NCBI GenBank assembly: GCA_963930655.1
Contig: OZ005602.1
Span: forward strand, 7,618,001-7,682,000
Source of the DNA: Myrica gale
Taxonomy: Eukaryota; Streptophyta; Magnoliopsida; Fagales; Myricaceae
Reading direction: 5' to 3'
Length of the DNA: 64,000 bases
Notes under the pieces: model-generated
The model's database searches: none
What the model saw: only the letters and a program-made list of their open reading frames with translations
Told to the model about the DNA's origin: nothing
Part shown: one piece after another, positions 12,901 through 24,900 of the stretch
Numbering within the stretch: position 1 is the first letter of the stretch
Layout of the letters: every line of letters begins with the position of its first letter
Position numbers and translations under genes: made by a program

Positions 12901-15900
12901 AGAGCTTAAAGGGTTGAGTTCTTCGGTTAATTATGAGGGGAAGACTTATGTTTCAAGTAAAAGTAGGAAGGATGGGAGGGGACATCTACTAACTTTATGA
13001 AGCCCAAAATCTTAAGTTGGAATGTTAGGGGGCTCAATTATAGGGCAAAGCGGGGTAGAATTGACAGTTTGTTGAGGGATTGGAGACCGGATCTGGTTTG
13101 TTTTCAGGAGACGAAGGTGGCTGCTATCTCTAGGCATTTCGTTAGGAGTCTTTGGGGGGGGGGATCCCATGTTGGTTGGTGTTGTTTGGAGGCGAATGGC
13201 GCTTCGGGGGTATCTTGATTCTTTGGGACACGAGGGTCCTTGACTTGGTGGAGTCTTGTGTTGGCAGATTTACAATTTCGGTCATTCTCCGAAATGTTGA
13301 GGATGGGATTATTTGGGGTTTCTCAGGGGTGTATGGCCCTAATCTGGATAGTTTAAGGCAACTTTTGTGGGAGGAGTTAGCCGGGGTGATGGCTTGGTGG
13401 GATATACCTTGGTGTATTGGAGAGGATTTTAACATTGCTCGTTTCCCGAGTGAGCGTTCGGGGTCGGAGGCTTTCAGTAATGCTATGCTGGACTTTTCGG
13501 ATTTTATTAATGAAAATCAGTTGGTTGATATTCCATTGTTGGGTGGGCTCTATTCATGGTCGAGTGGCAGGTTTTCTCAATCATGGTCCAGAATTGACCG
13601 TTTTCTTTTTAGTTCCGGATGGGAGGTCTTGTTTCCGGATGTTCGTCAGAGAAGGTTGTCACGTTTGTATTCGGATCATTTCCCGATTATCTTGGAGAGT
13701 GGACTTGTGAGAAACGGTAAGAGACCCTTTAGATTCGAAAAAGCCCAAGATAAGTCATAGGCAATGAAGACTTTACAACTCAAGATAGAAGCCAACTCCT
13801 GAACATTCTCAACACAACCAATTAGAATCTCCTTTGATTTATAAAGATTGACCTTTAATCCAGAAACTACCACAAAGGATAAAAGCATGCAACGAATACT
13901 TTGAAATTGATGCACATCCGCCCCACGCAAAATGAGTGTATCATATGCAAACAACATGTGTGACACACGAGTCCCCTCACCACTACCACTTCCAACCTTG
14001 AAACCCACAACAGCTCCATTCGAAGCCAACTCCATCATCATTCTACTAAAAGCTTCCATGACGATAAAAAACAAGAGTGGTGACAAAGGATCACCTTGAC
14101 GCAGCCCACGTGAACTACTAAAGAATTTCTCTGGAGAGACGTTCATAATCACCGAGTACTTGATAGAGGAAATGCAGAAATCTATCCACCTACACCACGT
14201 CTCCCCAAACTCGCATCTTCTAAGAAGATATAACAGAAAATTCCAATATGATCATATGCTTTGTGGATATCCAGCTTACATAATATGCCCGGCTCGTTCA
14301 ACCTCATTCAAGAATCAATACATTCATTGGTTATCAGAACTGAATCTAAAATCTGCCTATCCTCATGAAGGCATTGATGAAAAAATAATCTTATCTAGCA
14401 TGACTTCAACCTATTAGCCAACACTTTAGCTAGGATATGATAAATGCCTTTCAAATCTACCGCTCCTAGCTTCTTAGGGATGAGAATAATAAATGATGCA
14501 TTCAAACTTCGAACAAACTTACCATGACTAGCAAATTCGTTGAACACAAAAAGAACATGTCCCATCAAGATTGAAAGAATGCTAAAGAAAAGTCATCCGG
14601 ACCCAGAGCTTTATCCCTATTAAGACAATGAACCACACTGGACACCTCATCCTCAAAGGGTCTTTCTAACCAACCGCATCCTTTTCGAAAATAGTATCAA
14701 ACTCCAACCCATCCAAAGACAGTCTCCAGGAGAAAGGTTCCTTATACAAAGAAGTATAGAAACTAACAATCTTCTCTGAAATGTTTGTTGGATCCTCCAC
14801 CACTTCCCTTTCCACCTTCAAACGGGATATGAAATTAATCCTCCTATTAGAGTTAGCGACACGGTGAAAGGACTCAGTGCATCTATCCCCATCCTTAAGC
14901 CAAAGAGCCCAAGATTTTTGCCTCCAACTCACTTCTTCAATATCAATAAGATGTTCCAAATCCTTGGTCACCTCCATCTTTCTCTCCAAACCCTCATCAT
15001 CAAGATTATCTCCCTCATTTAACTCATCTAGTGCTGGTTAGTGCTGGTTGGGGTCCAAGTCCGGTAAGTTTTCGGTGAAATCGATGTATGTAAGAGTCTC
15101 CTTCTTTGTGTGGGAGGCTGCGCACGGTAGAGTTCTGACCATCGATAATCTTAGGAAGTGGGGATTGTGTTTATTGGATTTGTGTTTTCTTTGTCGATGT
15201 AGTGGGGAATCTGTTGATCATCTTTTTCTTCATTGTAAAGTGGTCAGGGACTTATGGACTCATGTGTTAAAAATTATGGATTATTGTTGGGTTATGCCGC
15301 CGAAGGTGATTGATGTTTTATTTTGCTGGAAGAGGAAGTTTGATGATCCTCAAGCTCTTTTGGTGTGGAATATGATTCCCTTGTGCATTTGGTGGACTCT
15401 ATGGAGGGAGAGGAACGATAGATGCTTTGAGAACACTTTTTCATCTATTGAGGGGTTGAGGAACAAACTGTTGACTTCTCTATTTGTTTTGGGCCAAAGC
15501 TGTGTTGGGTTTTAGTTTCTATGATTTTTCTGAGTTCATTAGTTTTCTAGCTTGTTTGGTGTAGGTTTCAGTATAACTCTTTGTACTGTTTCTTCCTTGG
15601 TTTTTCAATAAAGTTTTTCCTTACAAAAAAAAAAAACATTGACGACTTTCTAAAATTAATATCTCCAAAGACTTCCATATACCAAACTTTTGAGATCCTG
15701 CTTCAAAGCCTTTAATTTCAAATTAAGCACATAGTTAGGAGACCCCGAAAAATCATAACTCCACCACTCCCTGACTCTATCCACAAACCCATACTCCTTC
15801 AACTACATATTTTCAAAACGAAAAGGATGGAGAGGAAGTTGGTGGTGGTTTGATATTTGGATCATCTTATTGATTCTGAAGAAGTAAGTTGGAGGCATAA

Positions 15901-18900
15901 ATCTAGGGCTCTTTGGCTTAAGGATGAGGATAGATGCACCAAGTTTTTCCACCGTGTCGCTAACTCTAATAGGAGGATTAATTCTATATCCCACTTAGAG
16001 GTGGAAGGGGTAGTGGTGGAGGATCTTGCGGATATATTGGAGAAGATAGTTAGGCTATGTTTGGTTTATGTTTTTAGATATATTTTTGTGTTTGTGTTTT
16101 TTTTAAAGTAGTATAGATTCTCTTGGGATTGGTGAAAAGTGTGTTAAAAGTTGGAATTTGTAAAAGGTTATTGGGATTAGTGAAAAGGTATTGAAATTGA
16201 TGAAAAAATCAGAGGAAAACGTTTTGAAACATGAAACAAACATAGCCTTAGTTTCTATACTTCTTTGTATAAAAAAAACATTTTTCTTGAAGACCCTCTT
16301 TGGATGGGTTGGAGTTTGATTCCATTACCAGGGAGTATGCAGATTGGTTAGAAAGGCTCTTTGAGGAGGAAGATGTGCCAGGTGTTGTTCATTGTCTTAA
16401 TGGGATAAAGCTTCGGGCCCGAATGACTTTTCTTTAGCATTCTATCAATCTTGTTGGGATGTGGTTAAGTGAGATATTTATTTGTGTTTAATGAATTTGC
16501 TTGTCATTGTAAGTTTGTTTGAAGTTTGAATACCTCATTTATTGTTCTCATCCCTAAGAAGCCCGGAGAGGGGGAGTTGAAAGATTTCCGCCTATTAGCC
16601 TTGTGGGTGACATCTATAAGATTCTAACCAAGGTTTTGGCTAATAGGTTGAAATTCATGTTGAATAAGATTATTTCATCATCTCAGAATGCCTTTGTGAG
16701 GGGAAGATAGATTCTGGATTCGGTTTTGATTGCTAATGAGTGTATTGATTCTGGGATTAGGTTGAATGAGTCGGGTATGTTATGCAAGCTGGACATTCAT
16801 AAAGCGTATGATCATGTGAATTCGAAATTTATGCTATTATCTTCTTAGGAGAAGTGGATTTGGTGAATAGAATTCTACATTTCCTCTGTCAAATACTCGG
16901 TGCTTGTGAATGGCTCTCCAGAGGGGTTCTTTGGTAGTTCACGTGGGTTGCATCAAGGTGATCCTCTTTCACCCCTATTGTTTGTCATATGATTTTCTTA
17001 GTTTCTTCTTTTGTATGCTTTGAGTGATTTTGGTACAGTCTTTGTACTGATTTCACCTCTTCATTTTTCCTTTCTTAATAATATTGCTCTTATAAAAAAA
17101 AAAGTAATGGAAGTTTTTTCTAGAATGATGATGGAGTTTGCTTCGAATGACTCGATTTTGGGATTTAAGGTTGGAGGTGGTAGAGGTGAGGGGATTTGTA
17201 TTTCTCACCTGTTGTTTGTAGATAATACTCTCATTTTGTGTGGGGCGGATGTGAATCAGTTTCAAAGTATTCAGTGGTTGCTTTTATGCTTTGAGGCGGT
17301 TTCTGGGTTAAAGGTTAACCTTTCTAAATCGGAGGTGATCCCAATTGGGTGTGTTGGTAATGTGCAGGACTTAGCCTCCATCTTGGGTTGTAGAGTGTCT
17401 TCCTTTGGGAGCCAGATATAAAAGCATTCGTATTTGGGATGGTATTCTGAAAAGGATAGAGAGAAGGTTGGCAGGATGGAAACATATGTATTTATCTAAG
17501 GGAGGTCGAATTACTTTGATAAAATCCACGTTCTTTAGTCTTTCTACTTATTTCTTATTCCTTTTTCCTATTCCGACTGCGGTGGTGAATAGATTGAAAA
17601 ATTTGCAACGAGATTTTTTGTGGGGAAGTGAGGGTGGAGTTCCAAGTTTTTCATCTTCTTAATTTTAAAAAGGTGTGCTCTCCTATACAGTTTGGGGGGT
17701 TGGGGATTAGTAGACTTTCTTTGTTTAATAAAGCTTTGTTGGGTAAGTGGTTATGGCGTTTCACTATTGAGAGAGAAACATTTTGGAGGAATATTATTGC
17801 GGAAAAAATTGGTATCATGAAGTGTGGTTGGAAAACTGTCCTTCCAAGGTTCCTATGGTGTGAGTCTTTAGAGTAAGGGTTAAGATTATTTTAGAGAGCA
17901 TATACGGTTTGATTGTGTAATGGCCAAAAAGCTAGATTTTGGCATGATTGTTGCTGTTGTGTTATACCCTTGAGTTGTTCTTTCACCTCTGTGTTTTCCA
18001 TATATTGGTGTCAGGGCGCAATGGTGGCGGATTGTATGGTGGATGATTCTTGTAATTTAGTTTAGATTGTCCAAATTGCTAGACCAGCTAATGTGATTGG
18101 GAAGTGAAGGACTTTTCGGCTTTTTTTCTCCTTTTTATGAGAAGGTGGTACGAAGAGGGGACGATGTCAAGTTGCAATTGTTGGGTACTAAAGACAGTGT
18201 CATTTTCGTTAAATCCTTTTATGGTTATATTGATAGCAGTACTTCAGTGAAATTCCTGTGGCGTGGGGTTTGGAGGTCTAAAGTCTCTACGAGAGTTTCT
18301 TTCTTAGTGTGAGAGGCTGGCTACCCATGGAAGAATTTTGACTACAAATAATTTTTTTTTTTGATAAGTATGAAGAGCTTTATTGAAGAAAAAGAGAACG
18401 GTAACAGTACAAAGAGCTATACTGAAGACCTACTCTAGAGAAACAACAAAGCGGAGAAAATCATCAAAAACAGAAAAAAGAGAGCCTAAAACAGCAGAGG
18501 CCCAAAGAAAAAGAGAATACATCAACAACCCCCTCAACCCTTCAGAAGATCGAGAAGAGTTCTCGAAACATCTCTTGTTCCGCTCCCACCATATGACCCA
18601 CCAAACGCACAACGGAATCATCTTCCACACCCTTGTTGCAAGAGGATTGTTGAACTTCCGCTTCCAACAATGCAACACCTCTTTCACTGTAGAAGGCATA
18701 ACCCAACAAAATCCTCCATAGCACTTCCGCTGCTACCTAACCCCGACCGCTTACCTGAAAATCGGGTAACATTAAAATCACCACCTATACACCACAAAAG
18801 ACTCCACCAAGTAAAAACACCTGCCATCTCATCTCGCAAAAACCTCCTTCAATTATCATCATTAGGGCTATATACTCCCGAAAACACCCATTAAATCCCA

Positions 18901-21900
18901 TCTTCAACATTCTTAGAGACTACCGAAGGAGAGAAAGGACCGACACAAGAATCCACCAAATCTAACAGTTGAGAGTCCCATAAAATTAAGATACCATCCG
19001 AGGCTCCATCCGCCTCCAATCTACACCACCGCATATGAGGACCTCCTCACAAACGCCTCACCACAGCCCTTGAAACCATAGCCATCTTAGTTTTCTGGAG
19101 ACACGAAATCTGGTTTCAACCTCGCACCAAATTACCAACGCTACTGCATTTCACCTATCATTGAGACCTCTGATGTTCCAACTTAAAATTTTTGGCTTCA
19201 TTAACAACGAGGTAAGACTCTCCCCCCATTCCTGCTACGCCTAGAGACACAACCATGGCCATCATAATTAATTCTTGACTCCAAGCCCTTCAATTCCTTA
19301 ACATCTTCCCTCCAGATCTACTAGGTGACTTTCTACACAATTGCCCCATATCCCTTTCTAAAGCTACAAAATGATCCATCAACTCTTTCTCATACCCCTC
19401 ACAAGACACCCCAACCATGTGCCAAAAGGAAGGCACCATTTTCAACACCTAATTAGAAGGCTCAAACACTGCTAAACATTCCTCCCTCCCATTATCAGGG
19501 TAACAGATCTGCAAAGGTTCCAAAGAAATCCCATTACCCCCACTTACGACACTTACCAACTCCTCTCCCTCCACAAAGCCCCCCAGACAAATCAACCTCA
19601 CCCTTGTTGACTGAAACAGGAAAGTGGACCACACCCTTCGCTGAATCTTCCTTTTGCGCCAACTCCATGCAACAAACGGGCTGAGCGCTAGCCACCGGGG
19701 AACCCCAGCACATCGACGTCGCAACTGCCCCGCATGTTTGACCAGAAAAATCCACACAAAGAGATGAGGACACAAAACCTACCATCTCAGCTGGAGCAAC
19801 ATGACCCAACAATTCCCTACACTCCACATTTGCAACCGAATCAGAATGTTCGGCAATCACAGGAGGCTCATCAGCCATCGACATAGAGTGCATAACCACG
19901 TTGCAACTCCCAGCAAGAGGACTCAAGACATTACCGTTGCCGGAAAGAGGGACACTCGACGACGACCCTTCTTGCGCCAGCGACAGAACAGTGACGTCTG
20001 CCACCCCACCGTGACTCTGCTTCGTCAACCTAGCAACAACGACACCAAACGCTGTCGACAAACGGTTGCCTATAGTAGCTCTTTTTTTTTTTTGATAAGC
20101 AAGTCAATCTTATTAGAATAGGGACAACAGTACAAGGGGCTATACCGAAGCCACCAGTTCAAACAAGCAAGAAAACTAAGAAAATCATCATCAAAATCAA
20201 CAAAAGGGCCATCCAACAAAGCATCAGCCCAACTGAAAAGAGAAAAAGGCCTATAGTAGCTCTTCCATGGCCCAACACGTCAGGCTCCAGAAAAGGCCCT
20301 CATATGGCTCATAATCCCCTCCTTCCGAGCCTGCCTTGACAACCTTGGCCCAGGCCGCCAAACCTTGCACTCAGCCCACGACCCAGCCCAAAGTCCGACC
20401 CAACCTCATTCGCATCCCCTACAAGAGAGGAGCCCGACACATAGTTTAACACTTGAACCTCCTAGGCCTTCTGGGCCTGCAACAAAAACCCACACACCTG
20501 ACACTTGAATTCACTACCCTTTAGGCCCCCTTCCGGCTTCTTTCCAAACAACGCAACCAGCCCATCACTTGAGTCCAAATGGAATCCAAATCATTAGGCG
20601 ACAAACCAGCCGCAAACTTTACATTTGAGACCGCTGACTTCTGCACATTGAATGCAGTATTTTTGGAAGCCACAACGTCCGCCACCAAATCTGCATTAGA
20701 TGCCAATGACGTTTCAATTGCCTTTTCACTCCTGCTGTCCTCATCATTGACGGTTTCAAGTTTTGAAATTTTTACGCCGTCAACCTTCTCCGTCGTGCCT
20801 ATCTCCACCACATTGGCGAAGGAAACTCTAGCCCGAATGCCTGAAGCATCAGAAATATTACCCTTACGACGAGAAGAAGAAATGGAGACCACCTCCTGAA
20901 AAATCCTACTCAAAATCTACCATCCAAATCCAAACTTTCCTTCATGGATCATCACCGCCCCCATCCAACGTCTTCCACCGTATTCTGCAACAAAAATACA
21001 CCTTCTACCTTTATTCGAGCAACGTTGCGCCGAGAAAGCATGGCTGGATTCGTTAAACTTGGAAGCGAAATCGATACTAGCATCTGCCTCCTTCAATCTT
21101 CCTAACATATTTGTCATCCAAACTGCCCAAACCTCCCCAACTGAATCGAACTCATGGACTTGAAACTCCATTATGAAAACTTAATAACTCCCTTGGCACT
21201 AATCGATACTTGGAATTCCTTAGATTCAATGCGAAAGTTATGTAAAAAAGACATCAGTACAACACTGCTAAAACACACCAGACGCCGGAAAAAAAATTAA
21301 CGAAGAAACCAACTACTCGTTGGACTACCACTCAGCGCTAGAGAGAAAAGGCTGTCCGCTAACTCAACATTATACTGTTTTGGAGTCTTGGAGCACAAGA
21401 TTGTCGATATAAATACATACTTGTATACAGGCCTACATATATGTGATCTGGGCCTCAGAGATTTTTGTTGTTCAATACGTTGGTGGTACTCATGTTGAAT
21501 CCGTAGGCATTTATACTTCAATTTTTCCTGTGTTTCATTTCATGAGATGGATTTACATACTAATGGTTGTGAGAAAAAAACATTTCAGGCAGTAGCTGAT
21601 GTGAGGCAAATGGTTGTTGAAACCTTGGAGTCCAAATCAAATTCTGATGTAAATAGAAAAAAACAGGGTCGCGGAAGGGGATATGTTGTTTCAGGTCGGG
21701 GCCGCGGTTCCAGAGTTAATGAGCAGACAAGATCACAAGTCTCTTCTTCAACTGTCTCACCTTCAAATGGTCAGCTTGAGAACTCATATCCGAAGGTGTG
21801 CTACTTTGCATGAAGCGTTTTCATCTCGTTACTGATTTCTTTAGGGGATAATATATCATATGCAAAATTATCCCGGTAGAAAGATGGTTAATGAAGTTAC

Positions 21901-24900
21901 CCCCTGCCCGTCTTCAACACCTTTCTTTTTGTTTTCCTTTTGATTTTGGTTGTAAGATCTGGGAGATGAGCATCAACGATAAAAAATAAAACATATGTTC
22001 CTCGCTTAAAACTTGTTTTTTTATAAGTAAAGCTTTATTAAAAGAAATAGGAAACGGAACAGTACAAAGGCTGTACTGAACCAGCTACAACAAGCAAGCT
22101 AGGAAACTAATAAAATCACTGAAGTCTACAAAAGGGGAACCCAACACCCCATTAGCCCACCTGCATCAGTTTTCCCTTCAAACATTCTAAGGACAGTCCC
22201 ACATCTTCAAAGCATCGTCCATTCCTTTCCCTCCAGAGGCTCCACCAAATGCATAATGAAATCATTTTCCACACAGCCAACGCCAAGGATAGTTGATGAT
22301 ACTAAGCACGTGCACCCACAACTCTCTAGCGACCAAGCAATGGATAAGCACATGATCCACAGACTCCCCATCATTCTTGCAAAGAAAGCACCAATTAATC
22401 AAGCATAACCCCCTCCTCCTTAAATTGTCAATGGTTAAGACCTTCCCGTGAGCCGCTTCCCACACATAGAACGACACCCGAGGCGGAACTACGATCTTCC
22501 AGATCTGCCTCCACGGAAAGACCTCGCCAGAACCCCCAACAATGAGCCCATACGATGACTTAACTGAGAAGACCCCATTCTTAGCACCTTGCCACAACAT
22601 TTTGTCTTCTTCCCTTCTCCTAAGGACCACAAAGTACATCAATGAGAACCACCGGCGCAGGAAGGAGAGTCGCCGGCGACTACGGGGGCGAGGGGTAGCA
22701 TCTCGGAGGCATTTCCGGCACCGGAGTTGGCGCCGATTCCATCATCTGCGCTTCCCGACATGCTGGTCTCTTCCCCGGGGGCGCTTTCTTCGCCGGATCT
22801 TGCTGTCGACGACACAGATCAGGTCGCCGGCTCCTTCTCTTTGATTTCTGAACCAGGTATGGCAGAGAGGATGACAACTCCATGGCATGGGAAGGTCTCC
22901 CACGATGGTCATGCCGAAACTTCTGTGAGGGGTCGAGTTGATGAAACTCGAATTGCTGAAACCAGTTTCTTGGAGAAGGGTACTTTGGAGGGGGTAGGGG
23001 TGGAATGTGGGAACCAAGGAAGTGAGGGGTCTGATGGCCAGTTCAACATAGGTGAAAATGCTAGCGATCAATTTACTGAATGTGGCAGTGAGCTTACTGA
23101 AGATGCGAGGATGGATCTTGGGGAGGGGCAAGGCAGGAATTCTGAGGGTGGGGATCGGCTGGGATCGGCTGGCCGTGAGAAATTGGGTGAGGGGGTTGGC
23201 AGTCCTGAGGGTGGGGATCGGCTGGGAGATGTCTCTCTCGGGGGCTCCGAGTCTCCCAGGGCAGTTGTGTGTGTTTCTTCGAAGGGGAAAGTGCAGACGG
23301 AATCTCCGGCGTGGGTCTTGGACATGGTTTCTTCTGTGGGTCAGCTGGTTGGGGTCTCATGTGGTGGTCAAGAGGAAAAGCTGAGAGATCTTTTTGCAGT
23401 GTTGGAACGCGATCGGATGCCGATTAGTTCGAAAAAGCCTAGGAAATCTGGGGGGAGGTTGATCAGGGAGCTGAAGGGATTGCAGTCTTCGGTTATCTAT
23501 GAAGGGTCTTCTTTGTTCTCTAGGAAGACTAAGAGCTATGGTCTAGACTGCTAGGGGTTGAGGGTTCTCAAGGGTTTTTAGCCTTCTGTTGGCTTGTGGG
23601 TTGAGGGTGGGTGGGAATTTCTGGCGTTCTCTGGGTTTCTTCAGTATTTTCTCTTGTACTGTTGTCTCCGTCGTTGTTTTTCCTTGTTCTTCTTTTTAAT
23701 AAAATTGGCTTATTTATCAAAAAAAAAAAACAAAGTACATCAATGAGTAGAAAGCAGAAAAGTCTTCAATCTCCCAATCATTGGCGGTTCTAGCAAACTG
23801 AATATTTCACACCCCATAACCTTTTATGTCAAGAGTGTGATAATCTTTCCGACCTGCATAATGTGTTGCATAGGTGAGTATGTAAAGAATACAATGGACT
23901 GACATTTTTCATTTGTGATAGATAGGGTAGGTCGATTGCCATGGTCCAATTTGATCTTATGTTAAAAAGAGGGCCCGATGGCTGCATTTCATTTGTTGCC
24001 TTATGATTGATGGAAAAATAGGTGATATTTAGGTTAAGTTATTATTGCCATTTTTCTCACTTCAAGGTAAGCAAGTATTTTGCAACGTTCAGGGCATTTT
24101 CTAAGTGACATTAATGAATTATATTATATATTTCCAATATGTTTTAACTGCGAAGTTGACCCTCATAAATCTGAAATACAGTACTTTCATATAGGACGTA
24201 TGAGATATCCTTTTTCCTACCTTGTGCATTTTGACCTTCTGAAATTTTTTCTTATACCTCTCTTCCGAACAGATATTTGCATTTTACCTATCTCTATCTC
24301 GTCTAGTGGTCATCCCTGAAGGGCTTTTTTTGGTAAATGTTTAGTCATGTGGCAGGGGCTCCACCCGCCTCATGATTAGTTGGGCAGTAAAAGGGCTTAG
24401 AGAAGGGACAGTTTCTTTCCATGTCTTTGTGATCATTTTGGAACCTTTGTAACGTTATAGCTATGAATGCACTTCAACTTCACAAGAATAGGTCAAGATT
24501 GCTTTTAAAGCTTCTTGGAGTTATTGTAAAGCTCAATTCCACCCCGTAGAGATCCGCTGTGCGACTGGACTTTTATGTCACTCATTCTCATTCGTGCTCC
24601 TCTCCAGTTTACGTGGGACTTGGGATATTACAATCTTCCCATCTTAAACCCCTTGACATCCTTGTCGAGGCTTGCCATGCCCACATTAGTCGTTACTAGG
24701 TCTGACTCTGATATTATTTGTAACACCCCAAGAGAATTCTAGCCCCATATGCACTTCAGCCACATTGCTTTGGAGTTCCTTGGAGTCATTATAAGGATAA
24801 GTTCCACCATGTAAGGATTCAATTTGGGACCTGGCTCTTATGCCACTTATTTCTCATTCATTCTCTCCCACTGTATGCAGTCAGGGGTATTTCTCAATTT

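Larger units (their letters stand above)
8388..13740 (-). mobile_element. LINE L-B with 5' inversion, inserted in L-A
   Basis: The 3' tail starts as poly(T) at 8388. A 14-bp TSD AAGCCCAAGATAAG lies at 8374-8387 and 13741-13754. From 8388 to about 10830 the element reads on the minus strand (reverse transcriptase to 3' UTR). From about 10831 to 13740 the 5' part (5' UTR, ORF1, endonuclease) lies in the opposite orientation. This is the arrangement expected from twin priming: the inverted 5' segment sits next to the sense 3' segment, with the residues between them (about 120 codons linking endonuclease and RT) lost. Total length is about 5.35 kb. Confidence 0.85.
15829..18351 (+). mobile_element. 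LINE L-D, truncated at both ends
   Basis: The + strand carries ORF2 from [20 protein letters not shown] through the RT domain ([64 protein letters not shown]) to about [11 protein letters not shown], where it is cut by L-E. FADD reads FVDN and stops and frameshifts are frequent. It is interrupted by a Harbinger-type MITE (16053-16247) and by LINE tail L-F (16990-17103). It lies inside L-A. Confidence 0.75.
7029..21410 (-). mobile_element. LINE L-A, near full length, split by nested insertions
   Basis: A minus-strand L1-type LINE with its poly(T) start (3' tail) at 7029 and its 5' end near 21410. A 13-bp repeat AAATACATACTTG flanks it at 7016-7028 and 21411-21423, read as its TSD. Its own segments are 7029-8387 (3' end of ORF2), 13755-15040 (reverse transcriptase), 15637-15828 (endonuclease-RT linker), about 18713-20083 (endonuclease and ORF1 C-terminus) and 20265-21410 (ORF1 N-terminus and 5' UTR). 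Joins at the L-B and L-G sites are exact once those insertions and one TSD copy are set aside. The RT active-site FADD reads FAYD here, and many stops and frameshifts are present. Part of the endonuclease is missing near 18712. Confidence 0.8.
22015..23815 (-). mobile_element. LINE L-H, 5'-truncated, split by L-I
   Basis: Poly(T) at 22015, then a minus-strand 3' UTR and the ORF2 C-terminus ([41 protein letters not shown]). It resumes at 23748 as [15 protein letters not shown]-like text after the L-I insertion and ends near 23815. It lies in the TSL intron after exon 3. Its own TSD was not recognised. Confidence 0.8.

Noticed and set aside
13744-15636. A second twin-primed LINE (inverted RT plus sense 3' end)
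   Set aside because: The inverted-looking RT segment is continuous with L-A across the L-B TSD, so L-C is better read as a separate truncated insertion.
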